DNA from: Lachnoclostridium sp. An14
GTDB lineage: Bacteria > Bacillota > Clostridia > Lachnospirales > Lachnospiraceae
Length of the DNA stretch: 61,442 nt
NCBI RefSeq assembly: GCF_002160755.1
Contig: NZ_NFLE01000024.1
Location: 1-61,442 of the forward strand
Reading direction: 5' to 3'
Positions within the stretch are counted from its first letter, which is position 1. Each line of letters begins with the position of its first letter. The notes beneath the pieces are model-generated. The model had not been told where the DNA came from. It saw only the letters and a list, made by a program, of their open reading frames with translations, and did not search any database. Positions 8,522 to 17,172 of the stretch are shown piece by piece. The translations under genes and the position numbers were made by a program.

Positions 8522-10253
8522 AAAAGTTTCCCTGCTCACTCCCCTTTTCACCGCCCTGGAGGTCTTTATGGAGGTGCTGATCCCCTTCGCCACCTCCGCC
8601 ATCATCGACCAGGGCATCCAGGCCGGCGATATGGGAAAGATCTGTTTCTACGGCGCCATCATGCTGGTGATGGCATTCCTAAGCCTGCTTTTCGGCGTGC
8701 TGGCCGGCCGTTTCGCCGCGGAGGCGTCCTCCGGCTTTGCCTGCAACCTGCGGGAGTCCATGTTTGAAAACATCCAGACCTTTTCCTTTTCCAACATTGA
8801 CAAATTCAGCACCGCCGGCCTGGTCACCCGTATGACCACCGACGTGACCAATATGCAGAACGCGTACCAGATGATGATGCGGATCGCGGTCCGCGCCCCC
8901 CTCACCTTCCTGTGCAGCATGGTGATGTGTCTGGTCATCAGCGCCAGGCTGAGCCTGATCTTTCTGGTGGCCATCCTGTTTCTTGGCGTGTGCCTGTTTC
9001 TCATTATGTCCAAGGCCACAAAGCTGTTCAGCCAGGTTTTCCACAAATACGATGATTTAAACGCCAGCGTCCAGGAAAACGTCTCCGCCATTCGCGTGGT
9101 GAAGGCCTTCGTGCGGGAGGATTACGAGAAAAATAAATTCGCGGCCGCGGCGGAAAACATCTACCGCCTGTTTGTAAAGGCCGAGGGCCGTCTGACCTTA
9201 AATAACCCGGTTATGATGCTGGTGGTCTACGGCTGCATGATCGCCCTCTCCTGGTTCGGAGCCCACTTTATCGTGGTGGGAGATCTGACCACCGGGCAGC
9301 TCACTTCCATGTTCAGCTACGTCATGAGTATGCTCATGTCCTTAATGATGCTGTCCATGGTATTCGTGATGATCACCATGAGCAGCGCCAGCGGCCGGAG
9401 AATCGCCGAGGTGCTCACAGAAAAAGCCGACCTTACCAATCCGGCGGATCCCGTCCTGGAGATCGCCGACGGCAGCATCGACTTCAACCACGTAAGTTTC
9501 GCCTACAAACACGGCGGCAGCGGGGAGGAAACGCTCCACGACATCGACCTGCACATCCGTTCCGGCGAGACCGTCGGCATCATCGGCGGCACCGGCTGCG
9601 GAAAATCCAGCCTGGTGAACCTGATCAGCCGTCTCTATGACACCACCAGCGGCCAGGTCTTGGTGGGGGGAAAGGACGTCCGCTCCTATGATATGGAAAT
9701 GCTCCGCAGCCAGGTCGCCGTGGTGCTCCAGAAAAACGTGCTGTTTTCCGGCACCATCCTGGATAACCTGCGCTGGGGCAAGGAGGACGCCACCCTGGAG
9801 GAATGTCAGGAAGCCTGCCGGCAGGCCTGCGCCGACGAGTTCATCGAGCGGTTTCCGGATAAATACGACACCTGGATCGAACAGGGCGGCAGCAACGTAT
9901 CCGGCGGCCAGAAACAGCGTCTCTGTATCGCCCGCGCCCTGTTAAAGAAACCGAAGGTGCTGATCTTAGACGACTCCACCAGCGCCGTGGACACCGCCAC
10001 CGACGCCAGGATCCGGGCGGCCTTCGCCAAAAAGATCCCCGGCACCACCAAGCTCATCATCGCCCAGCGAATCTCCAGCGTAAAGGACGCCGACCGCATC
10101 CTGGTGCTGGAAAACGGGCAGGTAAATGCCTTTGATACCCATGAAAACCTGTTGAAAACCAATCCGATCTATCAGGAAATTTACGAGACGCAGCAGCAGG
10201 GCAGCGGCGATTTTGACCAGCCGGCCCCAGATACTGGAAAGGAGAGTGCATAA
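8484..10253 (+). CDS. ABC exporter half-transporter, degenerate-site subunit
   Basis: A 589-residue fused permease-ATPase with six transmembrane helices in residues 10-310 and a nucleotide-binding domain after about 335. Walker A is GGTGCGKSS (about 367) and the signature is VSGGQ (about 471). The Walker B catalytic Glu is Asp (LILDDSTSA, about 490) and the switch His is Gln (IIAQRIS, about 524). These two substitutions mark the non-hydrolysing partner of heterodimeric exporters of the BmrCD/TM287-288 type. The next gene supplies the complementary half. Multidrug or peptide export is likely. Confidence 0.88.
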   Translation: MIQILLGQVGEYKKVSLLTPLFTALEVFMEVLIPFATSAIIDQGIQAGDMGKICFYGAIMLVMAFLSLLFGVLAGRFAAEASSGFACNLRESMFENIQTFSFSNIDKFSTAGLVTRMTTDVTNMQNAYQMMMRIAVRAPLTFLCSMVMCLVISARLSLIFLVAILFLGVCLFLIMSKATKLFSQVFHKYDDLNASVQENVSAIRVVKAFVREDYEKNKFAAAAENIYRLFVKAEGRLTLNNPVMMLVVYGCMIALSWFGAHFIVVGDLTTGQLTSMFSYVMSMLMSLMMLSMVFVMITMSSASGRRIAEVLTEKADLTNPADPVLEIADGSIDFNHVSFAYKHGGSGEETLHDIDLHIRSGETVGIIGGTGCGKSSLVNLISRLYDTTSGQVLVGGKDVRSYDMEMLRSQVAVVLQKNVLFSGTILDNLRWGKEDATLEECQEACRQACADEFIERFPDKYDTWIEQGGSNVSGGQKQRLCIARALLKKPKVLILDDSTSAVDTATDARIRAAFAKKIPGTTKLIIAQRISSVKDADRILVLENGQVNAFDTHENLLKTNPIYQEIYETQQQGSGDFDQPAPDTGKESA

Positions 10254-10255
10254 TC

Positions 10256-12190
10256 GTGGAACGTACCAATCGAATTCCCGCCGGCTCCGGCAGAAATTTC
10301 GGCCGCGGGGGGCAGAGAGCCAGTTTTAAAGAAATGTGTCAGATGCTAAAGCGGGTACTCCGCTATATGACAGAGAATTATAAATGGTCCTTTATCGCCG
10401 TAGTGCTCTGCATTTTCGGCTCCTCCCTGGCCACCAGAAGGGGAACGCTGTTTATGCAGACCCTGATCGACGACTACATTGTGCCCCTCACTCAGGCCGC
10501 CAGCCCGGACTATGGCCCTCTGGCCCGCGTCCTCGCCGTCATGGCCTGTATTTTCGGGGCCGGGATCCTCTGTTCCTTCGCCTACACCAGGATCATGGTA
10601 AACGTGAGCCAGGGCACCATGAAACGGCTGAGAACGGAGCTGTTCTCCCATATGCAGTCCCTGCCGGTCCGCTACTTTGACACCCACTCCCACGGAGACA
10701 TCATGTCCGTGTACACCAACGACGTGGATACCCTGCGCCAGCTCATCAGCCAGAGCATCCCTCAGGTGATCAACGCGGCCATCACTCTGGTGACCACCCT
10801 GGTGAGTTTGATCATCCTGGACATCCCACTGACCATCGTCTGCCTGTTCATGGTGGGCCTGATGGCGTTTTCCACCTCCCGCTTAAGCGGCCGGTCCGGG
10901 ATGTATTTCTCCAGACAACAGAAGGATCTGGGCGCCGTAAACGGCTACATTGAGGAAATGATGGACGGCCAGAAGGTGGTAAAGGTATTCTGCCACGAGG
11001 AAAAGAGCCTGGAGCAGTTCAAAGCCTTAAACCGCCAGCTGCGGGACAGTGCCTGCAACGCCAACAAGTTCGCCAACATCATGATGCCCTTAAACGCCAA
11101 CCTGGGAAATATCTGCTACGTCCTCTGCGCCGTCATCGGAGCCATACTGGCCCTGGGCGGGTACTCCGGGCTGACCCTGGGCGGACTGGTTTCCTTCCTG
11201 ATGCTGTGCAAGAGCTTTACCCAGCCGGTGACCCAGCTCAGCCAGCAGATGAACAGCATCGTCATGGCCACCGCCGGAGCCGAGCGTATTTTCCAGATGA
11301 TGGATGAGGCTCCGGAGGAGGACAACGGCTACGTGGAGCTGGTAAACGCCAAAGTAAACGCCGACGGCTCTCTGACGGAAACAAAGGAGCGCACCGGCCT
11401 CTGGGCGTGGCGCCATCCCCACTCCGCCGACGGCACCGTCACCTACACCAAACTGGAAGGGGACGTGACCTTCAACGACGTGGATTTCGGCTACAACGAC
11501 GACAAAATCGTCCTTCACAACATCAAACTCTTTGCCACCCCCGGCCAGAAGATCGCCTTCGTAGGCAGCACGGGAGCCGGAAAGACCACCATCACCAACT
11601 TAATCAACCGCTTTTACGACATCCAGGACGGCAAAATCCGCTACGACGGCATCAATATCAATAAGATCAAAAAGCCGGACCTGCGCCGCTCCCTGGGCAT
11701 AGTGCTCCAGGACACCCACCTGTTCACCGGCACTGTCATGGACAACATCCGCTACGGCCGTCTGGACGCCACAGACGAGGAGTGCATCGCCGCCGCCAAG
11801 CTGGCCAACGCCCACGGCTTTATCAAGCGTCTGCCCGACGGCTATGACACCATGCTCACCGGCGACGGCAGCAATCTGAGCCAGGGCCAGAGACAGCTCT
11901 TAGCCATCGCCAGAGCCGCCGTGGCCGACCCGCCGGTACTGATCTTAGACGAGGCCACCTCCTCCATTGACACCAGGACGGAAAAGCTGGTGCAGGAGGG
12001 CATGGACCGGCTGATGAAGGGCCGCACCACCTTCGTGATCGCCCACCGTCTCTCCACCGTAAAAAATTCCGACTGCATCATGGTGCTGGAGCAGGGCCGG
12101 ATCATCGAGCGGGGCAATCACGAGCAGCTCATGGAAGAAAAAGGAAAATACTATCAGCTCTACACCGGAAATGCCATCGAGGCCTCTTAA
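10256..12190 (+). CDS. ABC exporter half-transporter, catalytic subunit
   Basis: A 644-residue partner of the preceding gene. The start is GTG at 10256, 2 bp after the upstream stop, behind AAAGGAG. A basic N-terminal extension of about 35 residues precedes the six-helix domain. Walker A GSTGAGKTT (about 436), Walker B LILDEATSS (about 561) and switch IAHRLS (about 595) are intact, but the signature is LSQGQ instead of LSGGQ (about 540), the expected complement of a degenerate partner site. It also carries a charged insert of about 30 residues between the permease and ATPase parts. Its end overlaps the convergent helicase gene by 4 bp. Confidence 0.88.
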   Translation: MERTNRIPAGSGRNFGRGGQRASFKEMCQMLKRVLRYMTENYKWSFIAVVLCIFGSSLATRRGTLFMQTLIDDYIVPLTQAASPDYGPLARVLAVMACIFGAGILCSFAYTRIMVNVSQGTMKRLRTELFSHMQSLPVRYFDTHSHGDIMSVYTNDVDTLRQLISQSIPQVINAAITLVTTLVSLIILDIPLTIVCLFMVGLMAFSTSRLSGRSGMYFSRQQKDLGAVNGYIEEMMDGQKVVKVFCHEEKSLEQFKALNRQLRDSACNANKFANIMMPLNANLGNICYVLCAVIGAILALGGYSGLTLGGLVSFLMLCKSFTQPVTQLSQQMNSIVMATAGAERIFQMMDEAPEEDNGYVELVNAKVNADGSLTETKERTGLWAWRHPHSADGTVTYTKLEGDVTFNDVDFGYNDDKIVLHNIKLFATPGQKIAFVGSTGAGKTTITNLINRFYDIQDGKIRYDGININKIKKPDLRRSLGIVLQDTHLFTGTVMDNIRYGRLDATDEECIAAAKLANAHGFIKRLPDGYDTMLTGDGSNLSQGQRQLLAIARAAVADPPVLILDEATSSIDTRTEKLVQEGMDRLMKGRTTFVIAHRLSTVKNSDCIMVLEQGRIIERGNHEQLMEEKGKYYQLYTGNAIEAS

Positions 12191-13884
12191 TCCTGCTTGG
12201 CCATCTCCATGTGGATGTTTTTGCCCTTGATTCTGGAGTTTTTCATGGCCTCCAGCACTTCCTCCGCGCAGTCCTCCGGCACTTCCACAAAGGTGTAGCG
12301 GTCGTACATATCAATGCTGCCTACCAGGCTGCCGGGCATCCCGGACTCTCCGGCGATGGCCCCCAGCACGTCGCCCGGTTTCACGTTGTGGTTTTTGCCC
12401 ACGTTGATAAACAGGCGCACCATATCGCTGTTTCCGTTTCTGCGGGAGCCGCCCCGGCGGCCGCGGCCTCTGAACTCATTGCCGCCGTCCCGGTAATCGC
12501 CTCTGCCGCCTTTTCCGCGGCGGCCGCGGCCGGGGCGGTCCAAATCGTCTAAATCCCTGGCAGTGCGGAAATCGTCGATGGTGTCCTCCACCTCGTCTCC
12601 CATGGCCATCCGCAGGAAGGCTGCCGCCAGATCCATGGCGGTATAGTCCTCCTCCAGGATCTTCTTTTCAATGGCGCCGATCATCTCCGACAAATCCTCT
12701 CTCTCGATCAGATCCGTCACTTCGTCCAGCACCTTCTCCATGCGGATGTCCGTAATGTCGTTTAAGGACGGGATCGCCTGGGGAATGATCTTCGTCTTGC
12801 AGTAGCGCTGGATGTCCCGCAGCTTATAGACCTCCCGGCCCACCACCAGGCTGAAGGCCCGGCCTTCCCGGCCGGCGCGGCCCGTCCGGCCGATGCGGTG
12901 CACGTAATACTCGTCGTCCTGGGGAATGTCGTAGTTAAACACCGCCTCCACATCGTCCACGTCAATGCCTCTGGCAGCCACGTCCGTGGCCACCAGGATC
13001 TCCGTGCGGCCGTTCCGAAAACTGTTCATCACCTTATCCCTCTGGGCCTGTTTTAAATCCCCGTGAAGTCCCTCGGCGAAGTAGCCGCGGCCCTGCAGGG
13101 CGTCCACCAGCTCATCCACCTGCTTTTTCGTGTTGCAGAACACTACGGACAGCTTGGGGGAGTACATATCCAGCAGACGGCACATCACCTCCACCTTGTT
13201 CTTCGGTTTCACGTCGTAGTAATACTGGGTCACCTTCGGCACGGTGAGCTCCTTTTTCACCACTTTCACGATCTCCGGCTCCTGCTGGAACTTCTTGGCG
13301 ATCTCCATAATGGCCGGGGGCATGGTAGCGGAAAACATCACCGTCTGCCTTTCCTCCGGCAGCTGGCTGAGGATCGTCTCCATATCCTCCAGAAATCCCA
13401 TGTTTAACATCTCGTCCGCCTCGTCCAGGATCACCGTATGGATATTTGCCACCTTGATGGTTTTCCGTCTCATATGGTCCATCACACGGCCGGGCGTGCC
13501 GATGATGATCTGCACTCCGTCCTTTAAGGAACGGATCTGTTTCACGATCTCCTGGCCGCCGTACACCGGCAGTACCTTTACCCCGTGCATATATTTGGCC
13601 AGACGGCGGATCTCCTCTGCCACCTGGATTGCCAGCTCTCTCGTGGGACAGAGGGCGATGGCCTGCAGTTTCTTGCTTTTCGGGTCAATTTTTTCCAGCA
13701 GGGGAATGCCGAAGGCCGCCGTCTTTCCCGTACCCGTCTGGGCCTGGCCGATGATGTCCCGGCCTTCCCGCTGCAGGGGGATGGCCTGGGCCTGGATGGG
13801 GGACGGCTCCTCAAAGCCCATGTCCCGTACGGCCTTTAAAATCTTGCTGTTCAGTTCCATTTCATCAAATCTCGTTGTCTCCAT
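12187..13884 (-). CDS. DEAD-box RNA helicase with RG-rich linker and DbpA domain
   Basis: A 565-residue RNA helicase. The core motifs are in order: AQTGTGKT (about 47), PTRELA, the DEAD box in VILDEADEM, SAT, and HRIGRTGRAGREG. An Arg/Gly-rich linker (about 445-485) follows. The C-terminal segment MVRLFINVGKNHNVKPGDVL is the DbpA-type RNA-binding fold, which in DbpA targets 23S rRNA, so a ribosome-assembly or cold-adaptation role (CshA/DbpA-like) is likely. The ribosome site AAGGAG precedes ATG at 13884. Confidence 0.9.
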   Translation of the reverse strand: METTRFDEMELNSKILKAVRDMGFEEPSPIQAQAIPLQREGRDIIGQAQTGTGKTAAFGIPLLEKIDPKSKKLQAIALCPTRELAIQVAEEIRRLAKYMHGVKVLPVYGGQEIVKQIRSLKDGVQIIIGTPGRVMDHMRRKTIKVANIHTVILDEADEMLNMGFLEDMETILSQLPEERQTVMFSATMPPAIMEIAKKFQQEPEIVKVVKKELTVPKVTQYYYDVKPKNKVEVMCRLLDMYSPKLSVVFCNTKKQVDELVDALQGRGYFAEGLHGDLKQAQRDKVMNSFRNGRTEILVATDVAARGIDVDDVEAVFNYDIPQDDEYYVHRIGRTGRAGREGRAFSLVVGREVYKLRDIQRYCKTKIIPQAIPSLNDITDIRMEKVLDEVTDLIEREDLSEMIGAIEKKILEEDYTAMDLAAAFLRMAMGDEVEDTIDDFRTARDLDDLDRPGRGRRGKGGRGDYRDGGNEFRGRGRRGGSRRNGNSDMVRLFINVGKNHNVKPGDVLGAIAGESGMPGSLVGSIDMYDRYTFVEVPEDCAEEVLEAMKNSRIKGKNIHMEMAKQD

Positions 13885-14050
13885 TTAAACTCCTTATTCT
13901 CTGTTTCTGATCTCTGTGGTTCTATATTCATCCGGCCCGGCAGAAAATTGCCCCTCTGACGGCCCTGGCTTTGCCTTTTACGGCAGGCTCCGGCAGACAT
14001 CTCGCCGGAGACTCTTATGTCATGAGGAACGCATCTTCCTACGACACAAA

Positions 14051-14180
14051 AAGTGTGCGCTTGGCGCACACTCGCGCCGGAGCGCGGCTGCGTCAGCAGC
14101 CATATTCCTCTGCGCGGAGTGCGCCTCCTTGCGGAGCATTCTTAATTTAACAGGAAATGCAGTTTCCTGTTAAATTAAGA
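14051..14180 (+). repeat. Repeat family R1, copy C
   Basis: Nearly identical in layout to copy A: an AGTGTGCGC/GCGCACACT hairpin, the GCGCCGGAGCGCGGCTGCG core, and a terminal hairpin of AATTTAACAGGAAA and its complement ending at 14179. It lies between the start of the minus-strand helicase and the end of the minus-strand bioY, so unlike the other copies it does not follow a + strand gene. The flank 14020-14050 adds a further small GGAACGC/TCTTCC hairpin. Confidence 0.8.
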
Positions 14181-14259
14181 AAAGGGGGGCATCAGCCACG
14201 TCAGGCTTTGCCTCCCTCGTTCGTACAATGTATTACTATAACAGAGAACCTCCCCCGCG

Positions 14260-14835
14260 TCAAGAAAAATCGCCGGGCAGCGCCCGTCTCAGGGCTTTCG
14301 CCAGGGCCGCGGCCGCCAGGCATTTCACCACATCCAGGGGGATAAAGGGCAGAGCGTCCCGCAAAAGCAATGCCAGCCAGGGCAGTCCCGTGGTATACCT
14401 GGTCCAGGACACTCCAAACAGATAGATCACCGGAATCCCCACAACAATCAAAAACACCGTCTGCTTTCCCAGCCCCTTTACCCTCCTGCAGAACAGGGAA
14501 ATGAGCACCGCCGCCACCAGAAATCCCAAAATATAGCCTCCCGTCGGCCCAAAGAGCTTTCCCGCTCCTCCGGCGCCCCCGGAAAACACCGGCAGCCCCG
14601 CAAGTCCCAGCAAAATCCATACCAAAATCACCGCCGCCGTCTGGGCCGGCCCCAAAAGCATCCCGATCAGGTTCACCACCATGGTCTGGGCCGTAATGCT
14701 CACCGCCGTAAAGGGCAGGGGAATCACAATATAGGCCGACACGCTGAGAATTGCCGCCAAAAGCCCCATAGCCGTCAGCTCCCCCGCCGTCCATGCCCGC
14801 CGGCCGGTTCCCCGGCTTTCCCGTTTCCTCTCCAT
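14260..14835 (-). CDS. bioY: Biotin transporter BioY (ECF S component)
   Basis: A 191-residue membrane protein with about six hydrophobic helices. The motifs AVSITAQTMVVNLIGMLLGP and GGAGKLFGPTGGYILGF are characteristic of BioY, the biotin-specific substrate-binding component of energy-coupling-factor transporters. The basic N-terminus (MERKRESRG) is cytoplasmic. The start ATG at 14835 is behind GGAGGTGG. No ECF ATPase or T component is nearby, so it presumably uses a shared module encoded elsewhere. No BirA operator could be recognised upstream. Confidence 0.9.
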   Translation of the reverse strand: MERKRESRGTGRRAWTAGELTAMGLLAAILSVSAYIVIPLPFTAVSITAQTMVVNLIGMLLGPAQTAAVILVWILLGLAGLPVFSGGAGGAGKLFGPTGGYILGFLVAAVLISLFCRRVKGLGKQTVFLIVVGIPVIYLFGVSWTRYTTGLPWLALLLRDALPFIPLDVVKCLAAAALAKALRRALPGDFS

Positions 14836-15043
14836 TTTCCACCTCCATCACCAGAACACATCCTGTTTATCCACAATGCCGCCGTAGGTTTTCCCCTGTG
14901 CGATCGAACCGCACGTCTCACGCCCGCACGCGGCGGCGCCGGCCGCCTTTTCCTCCGTGCGAAACGCACCTCCTACAGCTGCTTTTACGCTGCCCCGTCA
15001 CAGAGAACGCCGTTTCCTACAAAAATACGGTTTCCCATGACGT

Positions 15044-15078
15044 AAAAAGGGACCTCCCGGATCTCTCCGGAAAGCCCC
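15044..15078 (-). terminator. Terminator of rplJ-rplL
   Basis: On the minus strand GGGGCTTTCCGGA pairs (with G-U pairs) with TCCGGGAGGTCCC and is followed by TTTTTA. It lies 23 bp past the rplL stop. Confidence 0.75.
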
Positions 15079-15100
15079 TCCTGTCTTTTCAAATCTTTGA

Positions 15101-15475
15101 TTACTTTAAGGTAACCTTTGCGCCCTCGGCCTCTAACTTGGTCTTGATGTCCTCGGCCTCCTCTTTGGATGCGCCCTGCTTTACAACCTTCGGAGCGCCG
15201 TCAACTACGTCCTTAGCCTCCTTCAGGCCCAGACCGGTCACTTCACGAACAACCTTGATAACTTTAACCTTGTTCGGGCCAACCTCGGTCAGCTCAACGT
15301 CAAACTCGGTCTTCTCCTCCTCAGCTGCGCCGCCGGCTGCTGCTGCAGCTACTACTACGCCAGCTGCTGCGGATACGCCGAACTCCTCCTCGCAAGCCTT
15401 TACTAACTCATTTAACTCTAATACGGATAATTCCTTGATAGCTTCGATAAACTCTGCAGTTGTTAACTTTGCCAT
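15101..15475 (-). CDS. rplL: Ribosomal protein L7/L12
   Basis: A 124-residue stalk protein. The N-terminal dimerisation helices ([20 protein letters not shown]) are followed by an Ala/Gly-rich hinge (about 34-52) and the conserved C-terminal factor-binding domain ([20 protein letters not shown]). It is 57 bp downstream of rplJ, co-transcribed from the leader-controlled promoter, and followed by its own terminator. No rpoB follows here, so in this genome rplJL is separated from rpoBC or the gene order has changed. Confidence 0.97.
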   Translation of the reverse strand: MAKLTTAEFIEAIKELSVLELNELVKACEEEFGVSAAAGVVVAAAAAGGAAEEEKTEFDVELTEVGPNKVKVIKVVREVTGLGLKEAKDVVDGAPKVVKQGASKEEAEDIKTKLEAEGAKVTLK

Positions 15476-15532
15476 TTTAATTTCCTCCTATTTTCTTTTC
15501 CTGAATTTGGTTTTTAAAACACGTACCTGTAA

Positions 15533-16021
15533 TTACGCCTCTGCCTTCTCAGCGATCTGATTAAGCACACGAGCGAAATTGGTAATCGGGGACTGGATGC
15601 TTCCAAGCAGCTTGCCAAGAAGAACCTCTCTGGACGGGATGGTCGCGATAACCTGGATTCCCTTCTGATCGTAGTAGGTTCCCTCTACCACGCCTGCCTT
15701 TAACTCCAGCTTGTCAGCAGTCTTTGCGAACTCCGCCAGCACTCTTGCCGGGGCGGTAGCGTCTGTCTTAGACACAGCCAGAGCGGTCGGTCCTTCCAGA
15801 TGGGGCTCTAAAGCCTCGAACTCCGTTCCCTTTGCAGCAAAGCGAATCATGGTGTTCTTGTATACCTTGTAGGAAACACCAGCTTCTCTCAGCTTCTTAC
15901 GCAGCTGCGTATCCTGCTCCACGGTAAGTCCGCGGTAGTCCACAACTACGGCAGATGCAGCGCCGTTTAAAAGCTCGGAAATCTCTGCTACAACCGGCTG
16001 CTTTAATTCTACTTTTGCCAT
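15533..16021 (-). CDS. rplJ: Ribosomal protein L10
   Basis: A 162-residue L10 that anchors L7/L12 dimers on the large ribosomal subunit. Diagnostic stretches are VVDYRGLTVEQDTQLRKKLR and YKVYKNTMIRFAAKGTEFE. The C-terminal helix that carries L12 dimers ends in ARVLNQIAEKAEA. A strong AGGAGG precedes the ATG. Expression is expected to be set by the L10 leader and attenuator upstream. Confidence 0.97.
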   Translation of the reverse strand: MAKVELKQPVVAEISELLNGAASAVVVDYRGLTVEQDTQLRKKLREAGVSYKVYKNTMIRFAAKGTEFEALEPHLEGPTALAVSKTDATAPARVLAEFAKTADKLELKAGVVEGTYYDQKGIQVIATIPSREVLLGKLLGSIQSPITNFARVLNQIAEKAEA

Positions 16022-16063
16022 TTTGGTTTACCTCCTGTTAGATTTGAAAGAGTATCACCTGCG

Positions 16064-16096
16064 AAAAATAAGCCCTCCTGTCAAGACAGAAGGGCT
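16064..16096 (-). terminator. Attenuator in rplJ leader
   Basis: On the minus strand AGCCCTTCTGTC pairs with GACAGGAGGGCT and is followed by TATTTTTC, about 43 bases before the rplJ ATG. This is a terminator placed inside the leader, as expected for L10-mediated attenuation. Confidence 0.8.
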
Positions 16097-16097
16097 C

Positions 16098-16192
16098 TAC
16101 AAATTCTCTGTTATGAGCTTTGTATGTTCCTCGGTAGGCGGTTTTACCTTATGCCTTGCGGCGCCTACTGTCTTCGGCAGTCAATACTGGTG
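16098..16192 (-). promoter_or_regulatory. L10 leader (ribosomal protein autoregulatory RNA)
   Basis: The minus-strand leader contains TAGGCGCCGCAAGGCATAAG and GTAAAACCGCCTACCGAGG, pairing through TAGGCG and CGCCTA. It sits between the promoter and the attenuator of rplJ. Position and core sequence match the L10 leader family, in which excess L10-L12 complex binds and lowers expression. Confidence 0.8.
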
Positions 16193-16193
16193 T

Positions 16194-16222
16194 AATATAT
16201 CACAGAAATGGCTGGTTGTCAA
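16194..16222 (-). promoter_or_regulatory. rplJ promoter
   Basis: Consensus -35 TTGACA (complement of 16217-16222), a 17-bp spacer and TATATT (complement of 16194-16199). One of the strongest promoters in the window. Confidence 0.85.
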
Positions 16223-16292
16223 TGGGGTCGGGAAAGGTTTTTGCGAAATTTTCGCCAAATTCGTAACCGTTTCGCCATGCTATTCATACCGG

Positions 16293-17048
16293 TTACCGTC
16301 CGTGGCCAATGCACACGTTTAACAGGTACACCCGCCGGATCCCCGCTCCCAGAAGGGCCCTGGCGCAGGCCTCGGCGGTGCTGCCGGTGGTGTAGATGTC
16401 GTCGGTGAGAATGACGGTTTCCAGGCCGGGAGGGACTCTGCTACTGTCCGCCGCGAAGGCCTGGGAAAGGTTTTTCAGCCGCTCCGCCGCCGTCAGATCC
16501 TTCTGGGGCATAGTTTTCCTGGTGCGAAACAGGATGTCGGTGCGCACCGGGACAGGCTCCGGCAAATGGGCGGAAACACTTCTCGCCAGGGCCTCCGCCT
16601 GGTTAAATCCCCGCTCCCGCAGCCTCTTTTTGTGAACCGGCACGGGGATAATGGCATCCGCCTTCATGCGGGCGATCCGTTTCCCGTACCGTTTTGCCAG
16701 GGCCTCGCCGTAAAAATCCATGTACTCCCGGCGGCCGTGGTACTTGATCCTGGCCATGGAGCGCTTGGAAATGCCGTCGTAGTTTAAAAGGGCGATCCCA
16801 TACTCAAAGGATTTTCTCCGCCTGGAACAGTCGTAGCAGTATTCCACCGCCTCGCCAGTCACTTCTTTGCCGCATTTTTTGCACACAGGGGATTTCGTAA
16901 AGGAAAGCTTGGAAAAACAGCCGGGACAGATACTCCCGGAACGAAAGGGAAGAACTTCATCGCAGACGGGACACCGCCTGGGATAGAGGATCTCGGCCAG
17001 AAAACCGGCCGCGCTTTTCACATAAGATATGGTTGGAATGAATGTCAC
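16293..17048 (-). CDS. comFC: ComFC-like phosphoribosyltransferase-fold protein
   Basis: A 251-residue protein. A four-pair Cys zinc-ribbon N-terminus (CPVCDE, CPGCFSK, CKKCGKE, CYDCSRR within residues 24-80) precedes a phosphoribosyltransferase domain whose PRPP loop is VILTDDIYTTGST (about 210). ComFC homologues act in DNA uptake or recombination. The start is GTG at 17048 behind ACAGGAG. It follows recD2 by 124 bp in the same direction, a common clostridial pairing. Confidence 0.85.
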   Translation of the reverse strand: MTFIPTISYVKSAAGFLAEILYPRRCPVCDEVLPFRSGSICPGCFSKLSFTKSPVCKKCGKEVTGEAVEYCYDCSRRRKSFEYGIALLNYDGISKRSMARIKYHGRREYMDFYGEALAKRYGKRIARMKADAIIPVPVHKKRLRERGFNQAEALARSVSAHLPEPVPVRTDILFRTRKTMPQKDLTAAERLKNLSQAFAADSSRVPPGLETVILTDDIYTTGSTAEACARALLGAGIRRVYLLNVCIGHGR

Positions 17049-17172
17049 ATTTCTCCTGTTCTGCCCGGCCCAGGCGGAACGCGCCGCCTGCCGGACCGGA
17101 AAGCCGCAGGCGCCGGAGCGCCTGCCAGATATGAGTTTCGTTTCTTTTTCCGCGCCTCGAAGGCCGGATGGC

